Source of the DNA: an uncultured Cohaesibacter sp.
Lineage (GTDB): Bacteria; Pseudomonadota; Alphaproteobacteria; Rhizobiales; Cohaesibacteraceae
DNA: 64,000 bases
Assembly: GCF_963676275.1 (NCBI RefSeq)
Contig: NZ_OY781091.1
Location: forward strand, 3,512,775-3,576,774
Direction: 5' to 3'
Shown here: positions 30,322 through 38,320 of the stretch, in pieces
How the letters are laid out: every line of letters starts with the position of its first letter
Numbering within the stretch: the first letter of the stretch is position 1
Made by a program: the position numbers and the translations under genes
Notes under the pieces: generated by a model
Seen by the model: the letters and a program-made list of their open reading frames with translations, nothing else
Databases searched by the model: none
What the model was told of the DNA's origin: nothing

Positions 30322-30350
30322 TTCAACTCGACAGCGCCCCGCAATATATT
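30322..30350 (+). promoter_or_regulatory. Candidate promoter of the orphan gene at 30384
   Basis: TTCAAC (30322-30327), a 17-bp spacer and TATATT (30345-30350) lie 34 bp upstream of the ATG. It is a reasonable sigma70-like match, found by eye only. Confidence 0.4.
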
Positions 30351-30383
30351 ATAGCGTTTACAAGTCTTTGGGGAGAAAATGAC

Positions 30384-30698
30384 ATGCCATTTGAAAAAGT
30401 CGCCGATCTGAACTGGCATCACAAGGAAATCGTCCTGCTCGATCTGAAGTGGGTAGCCAAGACCATCGTAGCCCATGTGGAATTGAGCCAGTTCGGAGAT
30501 CAGGACCATCAGGGACAGGCACCAACCATCATCCTGACCCGCGAAAGCAAGGGCCGCAAGGAAGATATCATGATCGTTTCGGGACGCGCGACGGGCACCA
30601 CTCTGGTCAGTCTGGATGCCGAAGATCGCCTTGTAGCCCGGATCAACCAGTCCAATCCGCATTCTGCCGGCACCGCCAAATGGCAGATCGTTTGCTGA
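30384..30698 (+). CDS. Hypothetical protein (104 residues)
   Basis: A soluble protein beginning MPFEKVADLNWHHKEIVLLD and ending GTAKWQIVC. It is predicted to be mainly beta-strand, with alternating hydrophobic stretches (IVLLDLKWVAKTIVAHVEL, TIILTRES, IMIVSGRATGTTLVSLD). GGGGAG lies about 9 nt before the ATG and a candidate promoter is present, so it is probably real. No signal peptide, membrane helix or known motif was seen. It stands alone between rpmJ and the transporter, and no function is proposed. Confidence 0.65.
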   Translation: MPFEKVADLNWHHKEIVLLDLKWVAKTIVAHVELSQFGDQDHQGQAPTIILTRESKGRKEDIMIVSGRATGTTLVSLDAEDRLVARINQSNPHSAGTAKWQIVC

Positions 30699-30836
30699 TC
30701 AAGCAGCCTGCCTTGGGATCATAAAACCATCTTTATTGCCTGTTGACTGAAGCCCTCTGGCTTCTGTCGAGCGATCAGGCTAGGGCTGTTTCAGCGCCTC
30801 AGAACAAAACGCAATCCAACCAGACAAAACTTTTGG

Positions 30837-31154
30837 TTGAATTTCTTGTCCAATGCTATGGACAATAGTTCATCTTCGTCTAGAATCATGGCAGCAACAG
30901 GCCGAAACAATCAATCGGCAACAGCATCCCTTTTGAGCGAGACAAGTCCATTGGCCAACGAAACCGCCCTTCACCCCACGCCGAAGGAAGGCAAAGAGCT
31001 TTCCGAGGCTTTTTTCCACGGTGATCTCGACCGGTGCATGCGCCTGCTCATGCAGAGAGCGGCTGAACAGGGCTATCGCTTTTCCAGCGAGACAAAAGCC
31101 TGCACGCTGGCGCAACTGTCCGCCTCGCATACAGCCAGCTCCTCATCATCATGA
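30837..31154 (+). CDS. Doubtful small hypothetical protein
   Basis: A 105-residue frame rich in Ser and Ala at both ends (NSSSSSRIMAATG; SASHTASSSSS) with a more normal middle (GKELSEAFFHGDLDRCMRLLMQRAAEQGYRF) that could form helices. There is no clear ribosome-binding site before ATG 30837 or the alternative at 30858. It may be a narrowly distributed gene or chance. Listed because no opposing gene competes for the region. Confidence 0.35.
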   Translation: MNFLSNAMDNSSSSSRIMAATGRNNQSATASLLSETSPLANETALHPTPKEGKELSEAFFHGDLDRCMRLLMQRAAEQGYRFSSETKACTLAQLSASHTASSSSS

Positions 31155-31310
31155 GCCTGATGGACATTTGCATGTCCGCCTGACAAGCATCAAAAGACGC
31201 CCCTATCCCATGCAATGAAGGCGGCAACCGCTTTCCGCGCCCGCAATCCATTCCGCATTAGCAAAATAACACTTCCCCCGAACCGAATCGCGCGCAAGCA
31301 ATCGGGCATA

Positions 31311-31343
31311 TAAAAACCCCGCCACCGGACTTCGGCGACGGGG
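31311..31343 (-). terminator. Terminator downstream of the NhaD/ArsB-type transporter
   Basis: CCCCGCCACCG (31317-31327) pairs with CGGCGACGGGG (31333-31343) with one mismatch. Read on the minus strand it is followed by TTTTTA. Confidence 0.85.
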
Positions 31344-31386
31344 CCATGATCAGTCTGTCTTTGCAGCAGCCTATGCTTCGTCTCTC

Positions 31387-32730
31387 CTAGAAATAGACGA
31401 AATAGGCGAAGATGGCAGACAGGAATGTCGTAAAGAGCATCAGCGGGAAGGCCAGCTTCATGAAATCCATGAAGGAAATGCGCTGCCCGGCACGCTCGGC
31501 AAAACTGGCGACCATGACGTTGGCACTGGCGCCAATCAGGGTACCGTTACCGCCAAGACATGCCCCCAGCGACAAACACCACCACAGCGGCTCGATGGCC
31601 TGAGGTCCGCCCAGATCGGCCTGCATGGCCTTGATCAGAGGGATCATCGTGGCAACAAACGGGATGTTATCGACAATGGCCGAAAGAACCGCAGAGGCCC
31701 CAAGGATGATCATGCCAGCCAGTTCGATATTGGTGCCGGTCAGACCAAGCAGCTTCTCGGCCATGATCTTCAGCAGGCCGGTTTGTTCAACACCCGATAC
31801 CAGCACGAACAGACCAAGGAAGAAGAAGATCGTTTCCCATTCAACCTGCTGGAAAGCGCTATGCACATTGTGTGACTGCTCCTCCGGCTTGCCACCAACA
31901 CTCTGGAGCAGCAGCAGGAATGCAGCGCCCGTCAGAGCGATCGTGCCCGGCTCCCAGCCCTGTCCGTGGCCCCAGATGAAGCCAGCCAGAACGAGCGCAA
32001 GGGTGAACAGCGACTTGACGAGAAGCACCTTGTCTTCGATGGCTTCAAAGGCGTTATATTTCATCATCGCGTCTTTGTCTTCCTGAGCGGCCTCCATATT
32101 GCGACCCCAGATGAAGTCGAAGAAGACAAGGCAGACAATCAGGATGATCAGCGCAATGGGGCCAACCCACTCGACGAAATCCATGAAGCCCAGACCAACA
32201 GCCGAACCAATCAGAATGTTTGGCGGGTCACCGATCAGGGTGGCCGTACCGCCGATGTTGGAGGCGAAAATCTGGGAAAAGAGGAACGGATATGCTTTCA
32301 GATTGAGCTGGTCGGTTAGCAGCAACGTGACCGGAACGACAAGCAGAACCGTAGTCACGTTATCCAGCAGCGCTGAAAAGACCGCAGTGACAATGGCAAG
32401 AGCTGCCAAAAGTGCACGCGGATTGGCCTTGACCGCCTTGGCGGTATAAATGGCCACAAACTGGAAGACACCGGAATCCTTTGTGATGGCAACAATGACC
32501 ATCATACCTGTGAGCAGGAAGATCGTGTTGAAATCGATGCCTTCAATGACAAGCTCGAAATTCAGAACCCCGAGCAGAACCAACAGGCCAGCTCCAAGCA
32601 GCGAAACAATGGCACGGTTGATTTTTTCCGAAATGATGAAGAAGTAGGCAGCAACCAGAATTACCGTTGCAACAACGAGAGGCGACCATCCGAAGACAGC
32701 GCTCGAAGCGATTCCACTGGCATGTTCCAT
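31387..32730 (-). CDS. NhaD/ArsB ion-transporter superfamily protein
   Basis: The 447-residue polytopic membrane protein has about 11 to 12 hydrophobic segments. Two related halves each carry superfamily motifs: SALLDNVTTVLLVVPVT with NIGGTATLIGDPPNILIG in the first, and SAIVDNIPFVATMIPL with GGNGTLIGASANVMVA in the second. This fits Na+/H+ antiporter NhaD, arsenite permease ArsB or dicarboxylate carriers; substrate is not decidable, and no ars gene is near. Start 32730 (MEHASGIASS) is chosen over 32787 for a normal family N-terminus. A CBS-domain gene lies upstream in the same direction. Confidence 0.88.
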   Translation of the reverse strand: MEHASGIASSAVFGWSPLVVATVILVAAYFFIISEKINRAIVSLLGAGLLVLLGVLNFELVIEGIDFNTIFLLTGMMVIVAITKDSGVFQFVAIYTAKAVKANPRALLAALAIVTAVFSALLDNVTTVLLVVPVTLLLTDQLNLKAYPFLFSQIFASNIGGTATLIGDPPNILIGSAVGLGFMDFVEWVGPIALIILIVCLVFFDFIWGRNMEAAQEDKDAMMKYNAFEAIEDKVLLVKSLFTLALVLAGFIWGHGQGWEPGTIALTGAAFLLLLQSVGGKPEEQSHNVHSAFQQVEWETIFFFLGLFVLVSGVEQTGLLKIMAEKLLGLTGTNIELAGMIILGASAVLSAIVDNIPFVATMIPLIKAMQADLGGPQAIEPLWWCLSLGACLGGNGTLIGASANVMVASFAERAGQRISFMDFMKLAFPLMLFTTFLSAIFAYFVYF

Positions 32731-32821
32731 AGATAAACTAAGGCTCTTCTCACTAACTATGGGTGCGAGCAGGCTTAAGGCACGCACCCGATAGAGGGTT
32801 ATCTACTGCGCTGAGCCCATA

Positions 32822-33289
32822 TTAACGTGATGCATACTCGTCACGTTCCAATTCGGCGATGGCGGATTGCTCCGTCACGATCCCCAGGAACCTGTTGGTA
32901 CCATGTTCCACGACCGGCAGCGGACTGCCGTGCTTGGCCAGCTTGCGAATGCCCTCCCAGACCGACAGGTCGGGGCTGAGGACGATTGGATCCCGGTTCA
33001 TCGCATCGGTCAGCTTCTGCGCCTTCATCTTGCGCAAACGACGCGCAATATCTGGCTTTGCGCCGCGCACGAAACCGAGGCGTTGAAGCCCTGATGGCAT
33101 CCTGACGGAGACGGGAAGCATTTCTTTCAAAAGCGACTCGAACCCGAACATTCCAAGAAGAATGTTGTTTTCATCAAGAACCGGGGCAGTTCTAATTTGC
33201 CGTGTTTCGAGGACATGCATAGCTTCCTCGACAGTTTGATCTGGTGTTAGACTAACAACCTTATCGACCATTGCGTCTATGCAGGGCAC
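32822..33289 (-). CDS. CBS-domain pair protein
   Basis: The 155-residue cytoplasmic protein contains two CBS domains: AMVDKVVSLTPDQTVEEAMHVLETRQIRTAPVLD with its partner strands (about 5-65), and DAMNRDPIVLSPDLSVWEGIRKLAKHGSPLPVVE with FLGIVTEQ (about 95-150). Such pairs bind adenine nucleotides and regulate partners. The start is a GTG at 33289 with a perfect GGAGG 6 nt upstream; the frame continues to an ATG at 33373 that lacks such a site. It ends 91 bp before the transporter ATG on the same strand, so it may regulate that transporter. Confidence 0.87.
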   Translation of the reverse strand: MPCIDAMVDKVVSLTPDQTVEEAMHVLETRQIRTAPVLDENNILLGMFGFESLLKEMLPVSVRMPSGLQRLGFVRGAKPDIARRLRKMKAQKLTDAMNRDPIVLSPDLSVWEGIRKLAKHGSPLPVVEHGTNRFLGIVTEQSAIAELERDEYASR

Positions 33290-33933
33290 AGTATTCCTCC
33301 CTATGCTTTCTGGCGGTATGAATTCCGCAAATAGTTGTGAGTATAGGATATACTCGAAATTTGCTTCCTCCAAGGATAATGCATTATGTCGCCAGCAACG
33401 GGACCCGATTACCGGAAAAACCCCACAGCTACCCGATCGTCACAGCTTACAGTTGGGGACTGTATGTCCCTCAATTCCATACTACAAGTCCGATATAAGG
33501 TGCAGTTCGTATATAACTAAAGTTGCACCAAAACAAAAAGACCTACCAAAACAATCCCCTTTTTCCAACAAAGCAGATAAAAATATTCCATTCTACTGGT
33601 TCAGGGCAGAGGCCTTATAAACTCAGAGCCGGAAAAGAGCAATCTTTTGTCCTAAGCAATTCTACGGCAAAAACGCCGATATCGGAAAATTTGTGGACAG
33701 TGCGTTTCAATATCGTATTTCCACCCGACCGGACCAGATGATCCAAGCAAATGAAACTAGGGCAAGAATCGCACTGCTGGCCTGTGACGGGATCCAACCG
33801 GAGCAAAAGCGGCATCTCATGGAAAAATTTGTTTATTCTTAGGAAAACCGATGAAACAGGATGCATTCACCTTTCTTCTTGCGGCCCGGCTGCGCTAACA
33901 AGAAGGCGTGAGGCAATGAAAAGGAGTCCTGCC
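33290..33933. other. Intergenic region between the CBS gene and the KdsB-like gene
   Basis: About 640 bp, AT-rich on the left, with a 12-bp palindrome ATAATGCATTAT near 33379-33390. Open frames run through it, but none has a ribosome-binding site or recognisable domain. Both flanking genes read outwards, so it should hold two divergent promoters. Confidence 0.5.
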
Positions 33934-34716
33934 ATGTCCGTCGCGATTGTCATTCCAGCCCGCTATGGATCCAGCCGCCTGCCTGGAAAGCCCATGCTGC
34001 CCATTCTGGGAACAAGCATGCTTGAAAGGGTCTGGCGCATCGCAAAGGCGACAAGGGGCAGCTCGAGGATTGTCATCAGCACCGAGGATCAACGCATTAT
34101 CGAGCATGCCCAAAGCTTTGGCGCCGAAGCAGTGCTCACATCCAAAGATTGCCGCAACGGATCCGAACGCGCGCATGCAACGATCGAGGCGGCCGGGATC
34201 ACGGAAGAGGCCATCATCAATTTTCAGGGCGATGCCGTCCTGACGCCGCCATGGGTCATTCAGGCCATGATCGACGAATTTGGCAAGGCCGACGGCGATT
34301 TCGACATCGTCACCCCCGCCACCCGGATGAGCGATGAGGCGATTGCCAGCCTTACCGAAAGCAAGAAGATCAATCCGGCCAGCGGTACAACGGTGGTTTT
34401 CGACAAGAACCACAATGCGCTCTATTTTTCCAAGAATATCCTGCCCTTTGTCCGTGCAAAGGGCCACGCCTCCACCTTCCGCCATATCGGCCTCTACGGC
34501 TATCGCAAGGCATCGCTGGAAAAATATGTCGACCTGCCACCCTCCCCCCTTGAACTGACCGAAGGGCTGGAGCAACTGCGGGCATTGGAAAATGCCATGA
34601 AAGTGCGCATCGTCATTGTCGATTATCGCAACAGGACACATGCATCGGTCGATGCTTTGGAAGATATAGAAACGGCCGAAAAGATTATCCGCGCCGAAGG
34701 CGAACTGGTGCTTTAG
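33934..34716 (+). CDS. KdsB-like CMP-sugar synthetase (divergent 3-deoxy-manno-octulosonate cytidylyltransferase)
   Basis: The 260-residue protein has the nucleotidyltransferase start IPARYGSSRLPGKPML (about 6-21), IVISTEDQRI, GSERAHA, and FRHIGLYGYRKASLEKYVDLPPSPLELTEGLEQLRALE, a block shared with KdsB. KdsB activates Kdo as CMP-Kdo for lipopolysaccharide. Position about 100 reads NFQGDAVLTPPW where canonical enzymes have NVQGDEPLI, so a different acid sugar is possible. AAGGAG lies 7 nt before ATG 33934. A histidine phosphatase gene follows after 10 bp. Confidence 0.82.
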   Translation: MSVAIVIPARYGSSRLPGKPMLPILGTSMLERVWRIAKATRGSSRIVISTEDQRIIEHAQSFGAEAVLTSKDCRNGSERAHATIEAAGITEEAIINFQGDAVLTPPWVIQAMIDEFGKADGDFDIVTPATRMSDEAIASLTESKKINPASGTTVVFDKNHNALYFSKNILPFVRAKGHASTFRHIGLYGYRKASLEKYVDLPPSPLELTEGLEQLRALENAMKVRIVIVDYRNRTHASVDALEDIETAEKIIRAEGELVL

Positions 34717-34726
34717 GAGACCCCTG

Positions 34727-35335
34727 ATGAAACTCATCCTGATCAGGCATGGCAACACATTCGGCAAGGATGACAAGGTCGTCTGGGTTGGCGCAAGAAG
34801 CGACCTGCCGCTGGTCGAAAAAGGCAGGGAACAGGCCGAGGCAGTCGGACAGGCGCTGAAAGAATGCAGCATGCCGCTTTCCGTACTCTATTGCGGCCCC
34901 TTGAAGCGCACGGTCCAGACAGCCGAGATCGCCCGCAAAACAGCAGGGCTTGAAGATGTCGATCTGGTCATCAGCGACGCTCTGAGGGAAATCGACTATG
35001 GCCTCTGGGAAGCCAGATCCAATGAGGATATCCGGGCCGAATTTGGCGACCGCGACATCGATGGCTGGCAAAAGGAGAGCATCTGGCCCGAAAATTATGG
35101 CTGGTCTCCCGACCCGCAAACGATCCTTGCCAACTGGAATGCAATGATCGAGGAAATCGAGAGGGCGCATGGCAAGGACGCCATAGCGGCCATTGTCACC
35201 AGCAACGGCATATTGCGGATCGTAGCCCCGCATTATGGCATCAGGGCCAGCGAAGCCAAGGTCGGCACCGGCTCCATGTGCCTGATAGACAATGGCAAGG
35301 TCTTAATCTGGAATGCAAAAGAGCTTTCCATTTAG
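34727..35335 (+). CDS. Histidine phosphatase family protein
   Basis: The 202-residue cytoplasmic protein starts MKLILIRHGNTFGKDD, where RHG carries the phosphohistidine, and has LKRTVQTAEIARK, the conserved EIDYGLWEARSNEDI and TSNGILRI in the usual place of the second catalytic segment (SNG instead of the common SHG). Enzymes of this type include phosphoglycerate mutases and small phosphatases such as CobC. Only 10 bp separate it from the KdsB-like gene, so it may dephosphorylate the sugar phosphate that the synthetase then activates. That coupling is inference. Confidence 0.83.
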   Translation: MKLILIRHGNTFGKDDKVVWVGARSDLPLVEKGREQAEAVGQALKECSMPLSVLYCGPLKRTVQTAEIARKTAGLEDVDLVISDALREIDYGLWEARSNEDIRAEFGDRDIDGWQKESIWPENYGWSPDPQTILANWNAMIEEIERAHGKDAIAAIVTSNGILRIVAPHYGIRASEAKVGTGSMCLIDNGKVLIWNAKELSI

Positions 35336-35412
35336 CCCACAAAGGCAGGAGGCGCCACACCATAGCGAGCGCTCACAGGAAAACAAGAAATGGCCCTGCC
35401 CCCCCGTGATCC

Positions 35413-35443
35413 GAGCCAGTGGTCAGAGCCATTGTCAGAGCCA
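35413..35443. repeat. Short GAGCCA tandem repeat
   Basis: GAGCCAGTGGTCA (35413-35425), GAGCCATTGTCA (35426-35437) and GAGCCA (35438-35443), ending 16 bp from the stop of the next gene. Confidence 0.5.
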
Positions 35444-35458
35444 AATTTCCACCCGCAA

Positions 35459-35845
35459 CTAGAGCGCGGCGATCATGTCGCTCAAAAGCTGCCTGACCTC
35501 GGTCGCGATAGCCATCAGATCCTGATTTTCAACCGCGCTCATGGAGGCGATAGGATCGATGGCGCTGACTTCAGTGCCCTGTTCCACCTGCCGCAAAATA
35601 ACATTGCACGGCAGCATCGCCCCGATCTTCGGCTCGGACATCATCGCCTTGTGCGCCATGTCGGGCTTACAGGCACCCAGAATCTTGTAGGGAGCCACCT
35701 CTTCGCCGAGCTTCTTCTTCAAGGTTTCCTTGACATTGATCTCGGTCAGCACACCGAATCCCTTGGCCGCAAGCGCCTCGCGAACCCGCGGCTCCGCCTC
35801 TTCCAGCGCCACCCCTTCCAGCATCTTGTCGATGGTATAGCCCAT
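35459..35845 (-). CDS. DUF302 domain protein
   Basis: The 128-residue protein MGYTIDKMLEGVALEEAEPR matches the DUF302 layout: a strand-helix-strand start, the segment GFGVLTEINVKETLKKKLGEEVAPYKILGACKP, then MLPCNVILRQVEQGTEVSAIDP. The two conserved cysteines (GACKP and LPCNV) are present. Members are small proteins of unknown function, sometimes linked to sulfur or thiol metabolism. No signal peptide is seen at ATG 35845, which has a G-rich ribosome-binding site; the frame continues to 35878. Confidence 0.86.
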   Translation of the reverse strand: MGYTIDKMLEGVALEEAEPRVREALAAKGFGVLTEINVKETLKKKLGEEVAPYKILGACKPDMAHKAMMSEPKIGAMLPCNVILRQVEQGTEVSAIDPIASMSAVENQDLMAIATEVRQLLSDMIAAL

Positions 35846-36418
35846 ATTGGTCGCCCCCCCCTCTCGGCACGCATTCAACTGCGATCAATCCTGTATCGCC
35901 GACAAAGTCTAGCGTTAAAAGCAAGGCAAGAACAGGGTGATGAAGATAGGAAGAAAGCCAAAGAGAAAGCCCTAGAGGGAGAAATGCTAATGGCCGCTGG
36001 CATCAAGCCTTAGGCATGGCTCACCCCGCAACACTCCGGCCAACGCCACCAGCGCATCCGGGCTCAAGGCAGGCACTTTTATCCACGAGTAAATTTTAAC
36101 CGCTCCAAACTGTAAATTACCCAAAAAAGCCCTCCGCCCCCAGGCCATCGGAGATGGCAAATCCGCAAGGAAGCCTGCCGAGCAGGGAAAAACGAGGTAG
36201 TTTTACGCAATCAAACAGAGCCTGACGTGAGTAAATTTACCTACATCAAAAGCCAAGATAACGAACTTTCACGGCTCTCCCCAATGCGCTCAAAACAAAG
36301 ATCATCCATCTGAATAAAAAGAACTTTCTTCATTTACCGATTATTAGTCACCCCTGTAAATTATAACAATAACAAGCCATAAAATGATCACTTTTCAGAT
36401 TGCCGGGAAATTCAGATC
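35846..36418. other. Intergenic region with repeated GTAAATTTAC-type palindromes
   Basis: About 570 bp without a supported gene. It holds GTAAATTTTAAC (36089-36100), TGTAAATTAC (36111-36120), a perfect GTAAATTTAC (36231-36240) and TGTAAATTATAACA (36355-36368). The last lies 64 bp before the ATG of the first receiver gene, and its match lies 62 bp before the second receiver gene. These are candidate operators. Confidence 0.55.
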
Positions 36419-37105
36419 ATGCCCTTTTCAGAGAATGGGACTGCCGTTTTGGTAGACCAGAATGCCTTTCACCGAAAGCTCTTGCGTTCCGTGCTTCGCT
36501 CTGTTGGTTTTTACGAGATTTCAGAGCATGAGGAAGTCAGGACAGGTCTCAAGCAGGTCATGCAAACCCATCCCGATTTTGTCTTCATGGATTATGATAC
36601 CGCCACCGGCTCCGACATATCAAATTACCAAAAGAATATTCAGGGCGTCTATCATGACAGACAGACCTATCTCTTCATCCTGATGAGCCACCCGACATTC
36701 AGCCGTGTTGACAAGGCAATTGATTCCGGCGCCGACTGGATCATTTCCCGGCCCTTTTCCCAACAAGCCCTGACAAGACGCCTGCATGCCATCCTGCATC
36801 CATCGCCGCTGATCCGCCCGGTCTCACAAGCCGTCATGCAGACCTTCTCCCCCAGACCACCCCTTGATCTGTTCAAGCCCGGCATCAGCCCAGACAGCTC
36901 TGAGAAGGAGAGCGCAGACATGTTCGGCAAGATTCATGGCCATTTCAGCGCTTTGCCACAAATGGAAGAGGGTCAGGAAATCTCCGAGGCAACCGAAGCA
37001 ACAGATGAGCAGGAGATCCACCAAGCGCATCATCTGACAAGCGCAGCAGCCAGCGGTCCGTCTTTTGCCCAACCGCGCCGACAACGCCAAGCGCACAGAC
37101 AATAA
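36419..37105 (+). CDS. Atypical receiver-domain protein, paralogue 1
   Basis: The 228-residue protein has a CheY-like domain at about 5-130: VLVDQNAFHRKLLRSVLRSVGF, the phospho-acceptor Asp in PDFVFMDYD, a Ser in FILMSHP. The acidic pair is reduced to Asp-Gln, and the conserved Lys is Arg in IISRPFS, so phosphorylation chemistry may be altered or absent. The C-terminal 95 residues are low-complexity, with two motifs shared with the next gene: RPPLDLFKPGISP and SFAQPRR. There is no DNA-binding output domain. GGGAAA precedes the ATG. The partner kinase is unknown. Confidence 0.8.
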   Translation: MPFSENGTAVLVDQNAFHRKLLRSVLRSVGFYEISEHEEVRTGLKQVMQTHPDFVFMDYDTATGSDISNYQKNIQGVYHDRQTYLFILMSHPTFSRVDKAIDSGADWIISRPFSQQALTRRLHAILHPSPLIRPVSQAVMQTFSPRPPLDLFKPGISPDSSEKESADMFGKIHGHFSALPQMEEGQEISEATEATDEQEIHQAHHLTSAAASGPSFAQPRRQRQAHRQ

Positions 37106-37559
37106 CGCTCTTTCGGCCTCTCAAACCCGCCCAGAGGCCATTGACAATGCTGAAACAAAGCTTATCTAAGTATTAACACTAGGCGATCAAGACATCTGCT
37201 CGGGATCGCTCCCATCAGCATTGCATATCAAGGCCAACGTCATTCAGCCCAACCCCGCGCTCTCAACTCAAACAATCTACAGAAACAACAGGTCTGATGA
37301 AATTGTGACTTAGAAAGACACAATTGTATGACACAGTCAGATGGATTCATGCTTCTGAGCAGCAACATTAACAACCCGAAAACATGCCCGGCCATATCGT
37401 AAATTGCCATATACCAAAAGTTAGCAATAACTAAAAAGACTTTATCATCCTCATGATAAAACTGAGGTTTCCCGGAGTTTCCCATATTGATCGATATTGT
37501 AAATTATGACATTAGAACAATCTTCAATGTTCTTTTTTCAGACTTCCCGGGAACCTAAA
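37106..37559. other. Intergenic region between the receiver paralogues
   Basis: About 450 bp. The last 62 bp before the second ATG repeats the leader of the first receiver gene, including TGTAAATTATGACA (37498-37511), TTTTCAGA and CCGGGAA. A minus-strand frame (37240-37485) has no ribosome-binding site or motif and is not accepted. Confidence 0.6.
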
Positions 37560-38276
37560 ATGATACCATTTACTGATAATGGCACGGCGGTATTGGTAGA
37601 CAACAACAACGCCCAAAGAGCGCTGATGCGCTCGGTACTACGCTCGATCGGCTTCGAAGAAATAGATGAATATGAAGATATCAATGGCGGCATCAAGCAG
37701 GTTTTGAAAGCCGGCCCCGACTTCATGTTCATGGATTTCGACACGGCAACATGCCTGCAAAAGATGAGCAATCCACCCAATCTTCAAAATGACTTCATCA
37801 GAGGGCGGTCACATCTCGTCATCATGATGAGCAACCCCACCATCGGACGGGTCAATCAGGCCATCAGTTACGGGGCGGATGGCGTTATTTCGCGTCCATT
37901 TTCCCAATGCGACCTGATCAAGCGCCTCAATGCCATTGTGGGTCCAAAGCCAGCGCCTCGCCCAGCGGCAAAAATCTGCAAGCAGGCCATTTCTGCCAGA
38001 CCGCCACTGGATCTGTACAAGCCCGCCATCAGCCCTGAAGCCATGGCCAGGGAAGCAGATGAGCTGATGGAAAAATTACAGAAGCACTGCAAGAAACAGC
38101 AAGATACTCCTGAAATAGCCGAACTGGCCAAAACCACCAGAATACCTGCATCTCCGGCCATGTCTGACATTTCAGATTTGCCGCCGATATCAGACCTGCC
38201 CCAACTGCTAGAACAAAAGAGAAAGCCAAATGGCGGTTCGTCTTTTGCCCAACCCCGACGCGGCCCCAAGCTTTAA
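37560..38276 (+). CDS. Atypical receiver-domain protein, paralogue 2
   Basis: The 238-residue protein is a tandem paralogue of the preceding gene, similar along most of its length. The receiver domain (about 5-130) has VLVDNNNAQRALMRSVLRSIGF, the acceptor Asp in PDFMFMDFD, Ser in VIMMSNP and Arg in place of the conserved Lys in VISRPFSQ. The tail keeps RPPLDLYKPAISP and SFAQPRRG but carries a longer helical, Lys-rich linker. ATG 37560 is used rather than 37506 because GGGAA lies 7 nt upstream and the protein then aligns with paralogue 1. It is followed after 44 bp by an L,D-transpeptidase gene. Confidence 0.8.
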   Translation: MIPFTDNGTAVLVDNNNAQRALMRSVLRSIGFEEIDEYEDINGGIKQVLKAGPDFMFMDFDTATCLQKMSNPPNLQNDFIRGRSHLVIMMSNPTIGRVNQAISYGADGVISRPFSQCDLIKRLNAIVGPKPAPRPAAKICKQAISARPPLDLYKPAISPEAMAREADELMEKLQKHCKKQQDTPEIAELAKTTRIPASPAMSDISDLPPISDLPQLLEQKRKPNGGSSFAQPRRGPKL

Positions 38277-38320
38277 AAGCCTGCGGTCGCCTTGCCAGCC
38301 CCGCCCGAAGTAAGTGAACA

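Noticed and set aside
33279-33620. 113-residue plus-strand frame near the CBS gene
   Set aside because: No ribosome-binding site, and it overlaps the well-supported GTG start of the CBS gene.
35390-36013. 207-residue plus-strand frame
   Set aside because: Mostly antisense to the DUF302 gene, ending in low-complexity charged residues.
37240-37485. 81-residue minus-strand frame between the receiver genes
   Set aside because: It overlaps the duplicated leader region and lacks a ribosome-binding site and family motif.
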